Positions 51,052 to 58,931 of a stretch of DNA of 64,000 nt are shown piece after piece. Position 1 is the stretch's first letter. Each line of letters starts with the position of its first letter. Source of the stretch: Burkholderiales bacterium. Lineage in GTDB: Bacteria > Pseudomonadota > Gammaproteobacteria > Burkholderiales > Casimicrobiaceae. A model generated the notes under the pieces. That model did no database searches, was not told the origin of the DNA, and worked only from the letters and a program-made list of their open reading frames with translations. Made by a program: the position numbers and the translations under genes. The DNA is taken from assembly GCA_025927765.1 (NCBI GenBank), contig JAICKU010000008.1, positions 18,536 through 82,535 of the forward strand. The letters run 5' to 3'.

Positions 51052-51221
51052 CCGTGAGGCCGGCCTCGTGGCGTCCGGGAGGAAGCGTGGAAAACCCCCG
51101 ATGCCGGGGGGACGTGCGGGTGAAGCGACGGCGTCCGGCACAACCGCCGGAGCCGTCATGCATGACCCCGCGCACTATCTTTCGAGTGTCGCACTCTGTC
51201 AACCCCGGCCAGCGTTGGCGG

Positions 51222-51632
51222 CTACTTGCCCTTGTTGTTGTCGTTCGGCGTGGTCGACGTCGCGCTCGAGCTCGACGACGGCGTGCTCGAGGTCGACGAA
51301 GGCGTGGACGACGAACTCGACGACGTGTCGGACGACGACGAAGACGACGGCGGCGTGCCCGGCGCGCTCGACGACGACGGCGTGGCCGGCGGCGAAGACG
51401 ACGACGTATCGGACGACGGCGGCGTGCTCGGCGTGGTCGGCGTGCTGGACGACGAGGATGACGACATCGAGCCGCTCGTCGCCGGCGGCGTCGTGGTCGA
51501 CGACGACGAAGACGTGGACGGCGAGGGCGTGACTGTCGGCGGCGTGGTGCCCGTCGTCGACGATTCACGGTTGCAGCCGGCGATCCCGAGGACCAGGCCG
51601 GTGGCAAGCAGGGTGACCATGACGGTTTTCAT
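51222..51632 (-). CDS. Serine/threonine/proline-rich lipoprotein
   Basis: The 136-residue precursor has a signal peptide with lipobox IAGC (Cys20). After CNRESS the mature part is almost only Ser, Thr and Pro with a few Ala, Gly and Asp, ending NDNNKGK. Such tracts are extended and often O-glycosylated or act as wall/surface spacers; here the modification is a guess. GGAGAT lies 6-7 bases before the ATG. A sigma-54 promoter match lies 46 bp upstream, next to the divergent NtrC-family gene. I do not recognise a family. Confidence 0.75.
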   Translation of the reverse strand: MKTVMVTLLATGLVLGIAGCNRESSTTGTTPPTVTPSPSTSSSSSTTTPPATSGSMSSSSSSSTPTTPSTPPSSDTSSSSPPATPSSSSAPGTPPSSSSSSDTSSSSSSTPSSTSSTPSSSSSATSTTPNDNNKGK

Positions 51633-51949
51633 TGAGATCTCCAATCGAGTTGATAAAGGGTTGCCCCACGCGGATTTAGCAGATTCGATGCCATGAGAAC
51701 GCGCCGGGCGCGCTGCGAACGTCGCGAAAATCGCGTTGCGAATCAACACTGTCGTCGTTCGACTACAGGGTGTTTGCGAGCGCGAACGGGGCACGTTCAC
51801 CCACGTCCGACAACCGATTTGCATCCCCGGGCGGTAATAATTACGCGGCTTTTTCCGGTGCATTGCGCGAGAATGCGAATTGCGAGCAGATTCATGCACA
51901 TGGATTTGCGCGGCCGCGAGGTACGCTCCTTGCGCCTGCACGGATTGCG
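51633..51949. other. Divergent intergenic region between the Ser-rich lipoprotein and the NtrC-family gene
   Basis: These 317 bp hold no convincing gene. They contain the sigma-54 match at 51678-51693 (minus). Two short palindromes, CGCGA-aaa-TCGCG (51723-51735) and GTAAT-a-ATTAC (51834-51844), could be activator sites. The latter is about 140 bp upstream of the promoter. No clear promoter for the NtrC-family gene was found. Confidence 0.5.
51678..51693 (-). promoter_or_regulatory. Sigma-54 (-24/-12) promoter of the Ser-rich lipoprotein gene
   Basis: The minus strand reads TGGCATCGAATCTGCT against TGGCAYRNNNNTTGCW, with two mismatches (R to C, first T of TTGC to C). The GG-GC spacing is correct. 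Transcription would start near 51667, 35 bp before the ATG. Confidence 0.6.
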
Positions 51950-53362
51950 ATGCCACATGCCCTGATCGTCGACGACGATGCGAACGCGGCGGAAGCGCTG
52001 GCCGACCTCGTCGCCGACAACGGATTCACCACCGCCTGCGCGGATTCGCTCCAGGCCGCGCGCGACCTCCTGTCGACGTCGCCCGACGTCATCCTGCTCG
52101 ACCTGATCCTGCCCGACGGCAACGGTCTCGAGCTGTTGCGCGACGCGCAGACGCGCGAAAGCGATACGCAGGTGGTCGTGGTCACCGGACATGCGACGCT
52201 CGAAAGCTCGATCGAGGCGATGCGTCACGGCGCCACCGATTACCTGCTGAAGCCGATCAACCTGTCGCAGCTTCGCGGCGTGCTGTCGCGCGTTGCGCGT
52301 CCGCCCGAACTGTCGGCGGAAGTGAAGGACCTGCGCACCGAGTTGCGCTCGCTCGGCCATTTCGGACGCCTCGTCGGGGCGTCGCCGCCGATGCAGCGTC
52401 TCTACGATCAGCTCTCGCGCGTCGCGCCGACGAACGCAACGGTGTTCATCACCGGAGAAAGCGGCACCGGCAAGGAAATGGTCGCGCAGACCATCCACGA
52501 GGTGAGCCGGCGACGCCTGCGTCCGTTCCTCGCCGTCAACTGCGGCGCGATCTCGCCGCAGATCATCGAAAGCGAGCTCTTCGGTCACGAGAAGGGCAGC
52601 TTCACCGGTGCGAACCGCCAGCATCGCGGCTACTTCGAACGCGCGCACGGCGGCACGCTGTTCCTCGACGAAATCACCGAGATGCCGATGGACCTGCAGG
52701 TGAAGCTGCTGCGCGTCCTGGAAACGCAGGCAGTGAGCCGCGTGGGCTCCGATCGGCTGATCGAGATCGACGTGCGCGTGCTCGCGGCAAGCAATCGCAA
52801 TCCGCACGATGCCGTCGCCGCGGGAAAGCTGCGCAAGGACCTGCTCTATCGCCTGCAGGTGTTTCCGCTGTACGTGCCGCCGCTGCGCGAGCACGCCGAC
52901 GACATCGAGCTGCTCGCCGCGCACTTCCTCGCCGATCTCAACAAGCGCAGCGGCACGAGCAAGGCGTTCACGCCGGCGGCGATCGATCGGCTGAAACGCT
53001 TTCACTGGCCCGGCAACGTGCGCGAGCTGTCGAACGCCGTGCATCGCGCCTACATCATGACCGACGGCGACTGGATCACGCAGGTGGGGCTCGCGCCGGA
53101 ACCCACGCTCGCCGCGGATTTCACCGGCCGCTCGTTCCAGGTGGGTGTCGGCGATCGCATCGACGCGGTCGAGAAGCGGCTGATCCTCGCGACGGTCCAG
53201 CACACGCATACGAAGGAAGCCGCGGCCGAGATCCTCGGCATCAGCGTGAAGACGCTCTACAACCGGCTGCGCGCCTACGAATCGGGCGCCGATTTGCGCC
53301 CCGTGTCGTCGCCGGCGCCCGCCTCGCCCCCCGCACCCGGCTCGCGCACGCCGGCAACATGA
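51950..53362 (+). CDS. Sigma-54-dependent response regulator (NtrC family)
   Basis: The 470 residues carry a receiver domain with phospho-Asp51 ([11 protein letters not shown]), then an AAA+ domain with Walker A GESGTGKE (about 168-175), the sigma-54 contact loop GSFTGA (216-221; the common variant of GAFTGA), Walker [10 protein letters not shown] and WPGNVREL. A Fis-type helix-turn-helix follows ([20 protein letters not shown]). The Pro/Ala-rich tail overlaps the convergent receiver gene. It is the obvious activator of the sigma-54 promoters at 46.9, 47.1, 51.7 and 55.0 kb. The ATG at 51950 gives the standard receiver start. Confidence 0.95.
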   Translation: MPHALIVDDDANAAEALADLVADNGFTTACADSLQAARDLLSTSPDVILLDLILPDGNGLELLRDAQTRESDTQVVVVTGHATLESSIEAMRHGATDYLLKPINLSQLRGVLSRVARPPELSAEVKDLRTELRSLGHFGRLVGASPPMQRLYDQLSRVAPTNATVFITGESGTGKEMVAQTIHEVSRRRLRPFLAVNCGAISPQIIESELFGHEKGSFTGANRQHRGYFERAHGGTLFLDEITEMPMDLQVKLLRVLETQAVSRVGSDRLIEIDVRVLAASNRNPHDAVAAGKLRKDLLYRLQVFPLYVPPLREHADDIELLAAHFLADLNKRSGTSKAFTPAAIDRLKRFHWPGNVRELSNAVHRAYIMTDGDWITQVGLAPEPTLAADFTGRSFQVGVGDRIDAVEKRLILATVQHTHTKEAAAEILGISVKTLYNRLRAYESGADLRPVSSPAPASPPAPGSRTPAT

Positions 53363-53742
53363 ACGATCGTCTCGACGAGGAGGTCGAGGTCGACCGGTTT
53401 CGCGACCACCGCGTCGAATCCCGCGTCCATCGCGCGCGCACGATCCTCGGCCCGCGCGTACCCCGTGCACGCGATCGCCGGAATGCGACCGCCCTCGCTC
53501 GGCGGCAAATCGCGCACGCGCCGGATGAGGTCGTAGCCGTTCTCGCGCGGCATGCCGACGTCCGAGATCATCAGGTCGGGATGCCACAGCACGAGCGTCT
53601 GCCGCGCTTCGCGCGCCGACGCGGACGCGCGCACGTCGGCCCCGCGTCCCTCCAGCGCTTCCGACAGCAACGTGCGGGTATTGGGATCGTCGTCGACGAT
53701 CAGGAGCTTCAGGTTCGACCGCGGCAGCGTGCGCATCCCCAT
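53275..53742 (-). CDS. Stand-alone receiver-domain response regulator
   Basis: The 155 residues form a CheY-like receiver: LKLLIVDDDPNTRTLL (acidic pocket), phospho-Asp61 in LMISDVGMPRENG, ACTGYA and AVVAKPVDLD with the conserved Lys. No output domain is present; about 25 Gly/Ala-rich residues close the protein, coded opposite the end of the NtrC-family gene (88 bp overlap). AAGGAT precedes the ATG. It is divergent from the kinase-like gene (34 bp apart) and may tune or relay phosphate within this regulatory block. Confidence 0.88.
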   Translation of the reverse strand: MGMRTLPRSNLKLLIVDDDPNTRTLLSEALEGRGADVRASASAREARQTLVLWHPDLMISDVGMPRENGYDLIRRVRDLPPSEGGRIPAIACTGYARAEDRARAMDAGFDAVVAKPVDLDLLVETIVHVAGVREPGAGGEAGAGDDTGRKSAPDS

Positions 53743-53776
53743 TCCGTGATCCTTCCCTGACGAAACGCATTCTTCC

Positions 53777-54856
53777 GTGAGTACGTCGGTGCTCTTGCAG
53801 GATTCGGGCCTGCCCGACAACCGGCTGCTCGCGCGGCTCGTCGAGGCCGGCACGCTCGTGCTCGACGAACGCGACACGCTGCACTTCGCGAGCCCCGGTG
53901 CCTGCGAACTCTTCGGTGCAAAAGACGAAGCCGCGCTGAAGCTCGCGTGGGCCGGCCTCGCCGCGCAGCTGCGCATCGCGCAATGGCCCCGGGCGCGCGA
54001 CGACGCGCACTCGCATTACGGTCGCGCAGACGTGCACACGGCGCGCGGGCCCTGCGCGATCCGCTACGAGATGCACGCAGTCGACGATGGCGGCAGCGGA
54101 CATCGCGTCGTGCTCGTGCGCGATCGCGCTCAGCTGCTGCCGAGCGATCGCGCGTTGCTGCTCGCCGCGCACGCGGTGGCGAACCGGCACGTGCTGACGG
54201 GCCTCGTGCACGCGGCGAAAGGGCCGCTCAACAATTTCAATCTCACGCTCGCGCTGGTCGCTGCGGCCGCGGCACGCGCCGACACGGACAACGCGCGACC
54301 CGACGCTGCCGCGAGGCGCGCACGCTACCTCGAGGTGCTGCAGAACGAAGCGGTGCGCCTCGCCGCGTGCATCGACGAGATCCACGCACTCACGCTCGTG
54401 CACGACGGCACGCGGGAGACGATCGATCTTTCCGCGCTGTCGCAGGATTGCGCGCGCGTACTGCGCCACGGCGCGACGATGCGCGAAGTCGCGCTCGAGC
54501 TCGACCTGCCCGCGCGCACGGTGAACGCGATCGGTGATCCCGCGCTCGTGCGCCTCGCACTGCTGTCGTTCGCGATTTCGCTGATCGAGCTCACGCCGCA
54601 CGGCGGACGCGTCGGCTGGCAGCTTACGCAGGAATGGCGCGGCGCACCCCCGAAGATCGCGATGACCACGTCCGAGCCGTCGCTGCCGCACGCGCTCGCG
54701 AGCGCGCTCTTCCGCCTCTCGTGTACGGCCGAATCGCCGTTCTGCTCCGCAATCGCCGCGCGCCTCGTCGTGGAAGCACAAGGCGGCGAGGTCGTGCTGC
54801 GCGACGGCAGCGACAGCGCGGCGGGCATTCTGCTCGCACTTCCCGCCGCCGCCTGA
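53777..54856 (+). CDS. Degenerate histidine-kinase-like protein (PAS plus dimerisation helix)
   Basis: The 359 residues start at GTG. Residues about 15-65 look PAS-like (VEAGTLVLDERDTLHFASPG). A helical hairpin follows with GLVHAAKGPLNNFNLTLAL, which resembles an H box, but the acidic residue after His is Ala. The C-terminal part aligns in order with an HATPase domain but lacks a convincing N box (SFAISLIELTPHGG) and DxGxG motif. It may be a pseudokinase that modulates the neighbouring response regulators. No other kinase is next to the NtrC-family gene. The domain assignment is by eye. Confidence 0.65.
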   Translation: MSTSVLLQDSGLPDNRLLARLVEAGTLVLDERDTLHFASPGACELFGAKDEAALKLAWAGLAAQLRIAQWPRARDDAHSHYGRADVHTARGPCAIRYEMHAVDDGGSGHRVVLVRDRAQLLPSDRALLLAAHAVANRHVLTGLVHAAKGPLNNFNLTLALVAAAAARADTDNARPDAAARRARYLEVLQNEAVRLAACIDEIHALTLVHDGTRETIDLSALSQDCARVLRHGATMREVALELDLPARTVNAIGDPALVRLALLSFAISLIELTPHGGRVGWQLTQEWRGAPPKIAMTTSEPSLPHALASALFRLSCTAESPFCSAIAARLVVEAQGGEVVLRDGSDSAAGILLALPAAA

Positions 54857-54904
54857 GGTCGCGTCGCCACCGCGCGCCGACGCGCGCGCCGTTTGCGCGC
54901 ACCG

Positions 54905-54914
54905 TTGCAGGTAA
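54905..54914. promoter_or_regulatory. Possible activator site TTGCAGGTAA
   Basis: This is the exact reverse complement of the 10-mer at 47025-47034 and lies 72 bp upstream of the 55-kb sigma-54 site. It sits in the 225-bp gap before the glycan operon, which has no gene. An inverted pair AGAGAAGC (54980-54987)/GCTTCTCT (55020-55027) flanks the promoter. Confidence 0.25.
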
Positions 54915-54986
54915 GAATTGCCGCCTTCACGGCGCATGAGTGCCGACGAAGCGCTTCTGCGTACTTGAAAGCTCAATCAAGAGAAG

Positions 54987-55002
54987 CGGCACGCGGATTG
55001 CA
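54987..55002 (+). promoter_or_regulatory. Sigma-54 (-24/-12) promoter of the 55-64 kb glycan operon
   Basis: CGGCACGCGGATTGCA matches TGGCACGNNNNTTGCA except for the first base. The GG-GC spacing is 10 bp. Transcription would start near 55013, about 70 bp before the GTG of the first gene. Confidence 0.8.
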
Positions 55003-55081
55003 AAAGCAGACGCGCTTCTGCTTCTCTCCAGCGTGACTGCATGCGATTGAACTTCCGGACAACAACCACGACTCCGCACCG

Positions 55082-56359
55082 GTGACAGCCAACATCGCGA
55101 TGATCAGTGAACACGCGTCGCCGCTCGCCACGATCGGTGGCGTCGACGCGGGCGGCCAGAACATTTACGTCGCGCACACCGCGCGGCATCTCGCGAGCCT
55201 CGGCTACGCGGTCGACATCTTCACGCGGCGCGACTCGCCCGACCTTCCCGACATCGTCGACTGGATGCCCGGCATTCGCGTGATCAACGTGCACGCGGGC
55301 CCGCCGTCGTTCGTACGCAAGGAATCGTTGCTTCCGTACATGGCGCAGTTCGCGCGTGCGGTCGTGGACCACGCGCGCGAGCAGCGCGACGCGGGCACGC
55401 CCTACGCGGTGTGCCACGCGCACTTCTTCATGTCGGGACTCGTCGCGCGGCGGTTGAAGCAGGCGCTCGGCGTTCCGTACGTCGTGACGTTTCATGCGCT
55501 CGGGCGCGTGCGGCTCATGCATCAGCCGCACGACGAATTCCCGCCGCAGCGCTGCATCCTCGAGCAGATGGTGATCGACACCGCCGACGCCGTCGTCGCC
55601 GAATGCCCGCAGGACGAGCTCGATCTCGCGCGTCACTACGCAACACCGGTGTCGCGCGTGCGCATGATCCCGTGCGGCTTCGATCCGGAGGAGTTGCAAC
55701 CGGTCACGCGCAGCGAGGCGCGCCGCCACCTCGGCCTGCCCGCCGAGCGGCCGATCGTGCTGCAGCTCGGGCGCATGGTGCCGCGCAAGGGTGTCGACAC
55801 GGTGATCCGTGCGCTCGGCATCCTCGAGCGGCGTTACAAGCTGTCGCCGCTGCTGCTGATCGTCGGGGGCGAATCGGCCGAACCCGACCCCAGGCGCACG
55901 CCCGAGATCGGTCGGCTGCAAAGCGTTGCCGACGAGGAAGGCGTGCGGGCCGACGTTCAATTCGTCGGCCAGCGACCGCGCAGCGCGCTTCGCTACTTCT
56001 ACAGCGCGGCGGACGTGTTCGTGACGATGCCGTGGTACGAGCCGTTCGGCATCACGCCCGTCGAGGCGATGGCCTGCGGCGTGCCGGTGATCGGCGCGCG
56101 CGTCGGCGGCGTGCAGTACTCGGTGGAAGACGGCCGCACCGGATTCCTCGTCGAAGCACGCAACGCGGATGCGCTGGCGCGCCGCCTCGCGCACGTGTTC
56201 AGCGATCCATCCATCCCGCGTCTTTTGGGCAAGCGCGCACGGCGTCGCGCGTTCGAGCGATTCACGTGGCAGCGCGTCGCGCGCTCGCTCGCCGATCTCT
56301 ACGCCGAAGTGGCGACCGCCGCCGCACTCACACGTCCGGCGGTCGCGCAGGGCAACTGA
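55082..56359 (+). CDS. Glycosyltransferase, GT4 type (sucrose-synthase-like N-terminus)
   Basis: The 425 residues have MISEHASPLATIGGVDAGGQ, the acceptor loop seen in sucrose-phosphate-synthase-like GT4 enzymes, LQLGRMVPRKGVDTVIRALG, and MPWYEPFGITPVEAMACGVP (E-x7-E). GTG at 55082 is used; ATG at 55100 is an alternative that still keeps the family start. It is the first gene of the plus-strand operon behind the 54987 sigma-54 promoter. Eight genes follow with short gaps or overlaps to the window end. Confidence 0.9.
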   Translation: MTANIAMISEHASPLATIGGVDAGGQNIYVAHTARHLASLGYAVDIFTRRDSPDLPDIVDWMPGIRVINVHAGPPSFVRKESLLPYMAQFARAVVDHAREQRDAGTPYAVCHAHFFMSGLVARRLKQALGVPYVVTFHALGRVRLMHQPHDEFPPQRCILEQMVIDTADAVVAECPQDELDLARHYATPVSRVRMIPCGFDPEELQPVTRSEARRHLGLPAERPIVLQLGRMVPRKGVDTVIRALGILERRYKLSPLLLIVGGESAEPDPRRTPEIGRLQSVADEEGVRADVQFVGQRPRSALRYFYSAADVFVTMPWYEPFGITPVEAMACGVPVIGARVGGVQYSVEDGRTGFLVEARNADALARRLAHVFSDPSIPRLLGKRARRRAFERFTWQRVARSLADLYAEVATAAALTRPAVAQGN

Positions 56360-56400
56360 CTCGAAGCCACACAACGACTCGAAGCAACAGAAGGAATTCC

Positions 56401-57126
56401 TTGGACAACGATCTCAACGGCAAGGCCATCCTCGTCACCGGGGGCGGCCAGGGACTCGGTGCGGCCATCTGCACCGAGCTTGCAACCGGCGGCGCCACCG
56501 TGTTCGTCGCCGACCTGTCGCAGGATGCGGCGGAGCGCGTCGCGGCGACGCTGTCGAGCGACGGCCTGCGCGCCATCGCGCTGCAGGGCGACATCGGCAG
56601 CGAAGACGACGTGAAGCGGCTGCTCGACGACGTCAAGCGCCGCAGCGGCCGGCTCGATGCGCTCGTCAACAACGCCGGCATCGACAAGACCACGGGCATC
56701 GACTCGCTCGAGGTCGGCCAGTGGGACGCGATCATCCGCACGAACCTGCGCGGACCGTTCCTGCTCGCGAAATTCGCACTGCCCCTGCTGCGCGAAACTC
56801 AGGGCGACGTCATCAACGTCGCCTCGACGGCGGCGAAGCGCGGCTGGCCGAACGCGAGCGCCTATCACGCGAGCAAGTGGGGATTGCTCGGTCTGTCGTA
56901 CGCGCTGCACGCCGAATTCCGCGAGCACAAGGTGCGCGTCACCGCAGTGATCGCGGGCGGCATGCGCACACCGTTCCTGCTCGACCGCTTTCCCGATCTC
57001 GATCCTTCCAAGCTGCAGGATCCGCGCGACGTCGCGCGCGCCGTGCGCTTTGCGCTCACGCAGCCGCGCGAATCGGTCGTCGCGGAGATCACCGTGCTGC
57101 CGGTGCAGGAGACGTCATGGCCATGA
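56401..57126 (+). CDS. Short-chain dehydrogenase/reductase
   Basis: The 241 residues carry the NAD(P) motif TGGGQGLG (13-20), NNAG in LDALVNNAGIDKT, catalytic Ser in INVASTAAKRG and YHASK in SAYHASKWGLL, the complete classical SDR set. TTG at 56401 is the start, with AAGGAA 4-5 bases upstream; no ATG precedes the Rossmann motif. It probably oxidises or reduces a sugar intermediate. Its end overlaps the HAD phosphatase gene by 10 bp. Confidence 0.88.
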   Translation: MDNDLNGKAILVTGGGQGLGAAICTELATGGATVFVADLSQDAAERVAATLSSDGLRAIALQGDIGSEDDVKRLLDDVKRRSGRLDALVNNAGIDKTTGIDSLEVGQWDAIIRTNLRGPFLLAKFALPLLRETQGDVINVASTAAKRGWPNASAYHASKWGLLGLSYALHAEFREHKVRVTAVIAGGMRTPFLLDRFPDLDPSKLQDPRDVARAVRFALTQPRESVVAEITVLPVQETSWP

Positions 57127-57791
57127 GTGCAACGAGCACGCCGCAGGCGTGGAACGGCGGCAGCGCCGCGGCGCGCCTCGACGATCGCATCGAACCGCGT
57201 CAGGCGAGCGCGGTGTTCCTCGACAAGGACGGCACGCTGATCCACGACGTTCCGTACAACGTCGACCCTGATCGCATCACGCTGCTGCCGGGCGTGGGCG
57301 CGTCGCTGCGCGGCCTGCAGGATGCCGGCTTCCTGCTCTTCGTGGTTTCGAACCAGCCGGGCGTCGCGCTCAACCGCTTTCCGGCGAGCGCTCTTTGCAT
57401 GGTGGAAGCGCGCATCGACGAGCTGCTTGCCGAATTCGGCGTCGTCATCAGCGGCTATGCGTGGTGTCCGCATCCGCCGGCCGGCACGCGCGGCACGAGC
57501 ATCGCGTGCACGTGCCGCAAGCCGCGGCCCGGCCTGATCCTCGACACCGCAACGACGCATGGCGTCGCGCTCGATCGCTCCTGGATGGTCGGGGACATCC
57601 TCGACGACATCGAGGCGGGCAACCGCGCCGGTTGCCGCACCATCCTCGTCGACCGCGGCAACGAGACGCGCTGGCGCGCGGGCAAGGTGCGCACGCCGAA
57701 CGCGATCGTCTATCAGTTCCCCGACGCCGCACGGTTCATTCTCGACGGCATGCGGCCACGCGCCGATCGGCCGCACGTTGCACCCGGGTGA
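57117..57791 (+). CDS. HAD phosphatase, D-glycero-D-manno-heptose-1,7-bisphosphatase (GmhB)-like
   Basis: The 224 residues contain the HAD motif FLDKDGTLIHDVPYNVDP (D36, D38), VSNQPGVA, and the GmhB/HisB-N zinc loop pattern CPHPP...CTCRKP, followed by MVGDILDDIEAGNRAG. In ADP-heptose synthesis this enzyme dephosphorylates heptose bisphosphate at C7. AGGAG lies 4 bases before the ATG. Two GT9 (heptosyltransferase-type) genes in the same operon fit a heptose or related sugar. A second ATG two codons in is equally possible. Confidence 0.88.
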   Translation: MAMSATSTPQAWNGGSAAARLDDRIEPRQASAVFLDKDGTLIHDVPYNVDPDRITLLPGVGASLRGLQDAGFLLFVVSNQPGVALNRFPASALCMVEARIDELLAEFGVVISGYAWCPHPPAGTRGTSIACTCRKPRPGLILDTATTHGVALDRSWMVGDILDDIEAGNRAGCRTILVDRGNETRWRAGKVRTPNAIVYQFPDAARFILDGMRPRADRPHVAPG

Positions 57792-57800
57792 CGTGAACAA

Positions 57801-58931
57801 ATGAACCGGCAAGCGTGGGACGACGCGCGCTCGCTGCTCGCGGTGCGGCTCGACGGCATCGGCGACCTGCTGATGACGACGCCCGCGCTCCATGCGCTGA
57901 AGGACGCGCGGCCCGGGCGCACGCTGACGCTGCTCACGTCGCCGCAGGCCGCCGCCGTCGCGCGCGAACTCCCCTTCGTCGACGACGTGATCACGTTCGT
58001 CGCGCCGTGGATGAAGTCGGCGGAAAGCGCGCGCGCGTCGTGCGAGGCGACGCTCGCGCTCGTGCGCGCCCTGCGCGAGCGTGCCTTCGACGCCGGCGTC
58101 GTGTTCACCGTATGCACGCAAAGCGCGTTGCCGCCCGCGATGCTGCTGTTCGAAGCCGGCATTCCGCTTCGCGCCGGCTACGCGCGTGAAAACCCGTATG
58201 CGCTCCTCACCGACTGGCGCGTCGATCCCGATCGCGAGCTCGCGTTCGGCATGCGCCACGAGGTGCAGCGGCACATCGACCTCGTGCAAAGCCTCGGCGT
58301 CGCCGTGTCCGACGAAGGACTGCAGTTCCCGGTGCGCGGCGAGGCGCGGCGCGCGATGCTCGCCAAGGCCGCGACGGCGGGCATGGATGCGCGCCGTCGC
58401 TGGCTCGTCGTGCACCCCGGCGCGACCGCATCGTCGCGGCGCTATCCCGAAGCCAGGCTCACCGAAGCGGTGCGCCTGCTCGCTGCCGAGGGTCGGTGGC
58501 AGATCGCGATCGCCGGCGCGAACGCCGATGCGCGCTGCGCGGAAGCGATCGCGAGCCGCGTGCACGACGTCGTTTCGCTCGCCGGGCGCCTCGACTGGCC
58601 CGAGCTCGCGGCGCTGATCGCCGCGGCCGAGGCGATCGTCTGCAACAATTCGGCGCCCGCGCATCTCGCCGCTGCCGTCGGCACGCCGGTCGTCGACCTC
58701 TACGCGCTCACCAATCCGCAGCACACGCCATGGCGCGTGCCGCACCGCGCGCTGTGGCACGACGTCTCGTGCCGCTTCTGCCTGAAGAGCGTGTGCCCGC
58801 ACGGACACCAGCGCTGTCTCGCCGGCGTCGCACCCACGGAGGTCGTCGACGCGGTGCTGTCGCTCACCGGATCCATGGCACGTGCGCAACGCGCGTCGCG
58901 CGACGGCGCACACGTCGGCGCGCTGTCATGA
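57801..58931 (+). CDS. Glycosyltransferase family 9 (heptosyltransferase-like)
   Basis: The 376 residues begin LLAVRLDGIGDLLMTTPALHALK, the GT9/WaaF N-terminal signature. The donor domain has WLVVHPGATASSRRYPEARL and IVCNNSAPAHLAAAVGTPVV. A C-terminal Cys cluster (CRFCLKSVCPHGHQRC) also occurs in the other GT9 of this operon. GT9 enzymes transfer heptose from ADP-heptose in LPS cores; the acceptor here is unknown. It overlaps the carbamoyltransferase start by 4 bp. Confidence 0.9.
   Translation: MNRQAWDDARSLLAVRLDGIGDLLMTTPALHALKDARPGRTLTLLTSPQAAAVARELPFVDDVITFVAPWMKSAESARASCEATLALVRALRERAFDAGVVFTVCTQSALPPAMLLFEAGIPLRAGYARENPYALLTDWRVDPDRELAFGMRHEVQRHIDLVQSLGVAVSDEGLQFPVRGEARRAMLAKAATAGMDARRRWLVVHPGATASSRRYPEARLTEAVRLLAAEGRWQIAIAGANADARCAEAIASRVHDVVSLAGRLDWPELAALIAAAEAIVCNNSAPAHLAAAVGTPVVDLYALTNPQHTPWRVPHRALWHDVSCRFCLKSVCPHGHQRCLAGVAPTEVVDAVLSLTGSMARAQRASRDGAHVGALS

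Noticed and set aside
51049..51065. A GG-N10-GC match resembling a sigma-54 site before the GT4/deacetylase operon
   Set aside because: The -12 element would fall on the start codon itself and the -24 lacks the CA; not a usable promoter.
51230..51560. Possible triplet tandem repeat or phase-variable tract in the Ser-rich lipoprotein gene
   Set aside because: Codons for Ser, Thr and Pro alternate irregularly and there is no long uniform repeat unit, so slippage switching is not supported by the sequence.
51797..54976. Open frame of 1059 codons on the minus strand across the regulatory block
   Set aside because: Antisense to the NtrC-family gene and the kinase-like gene; Arg/Ala/His-rich with no motifs.
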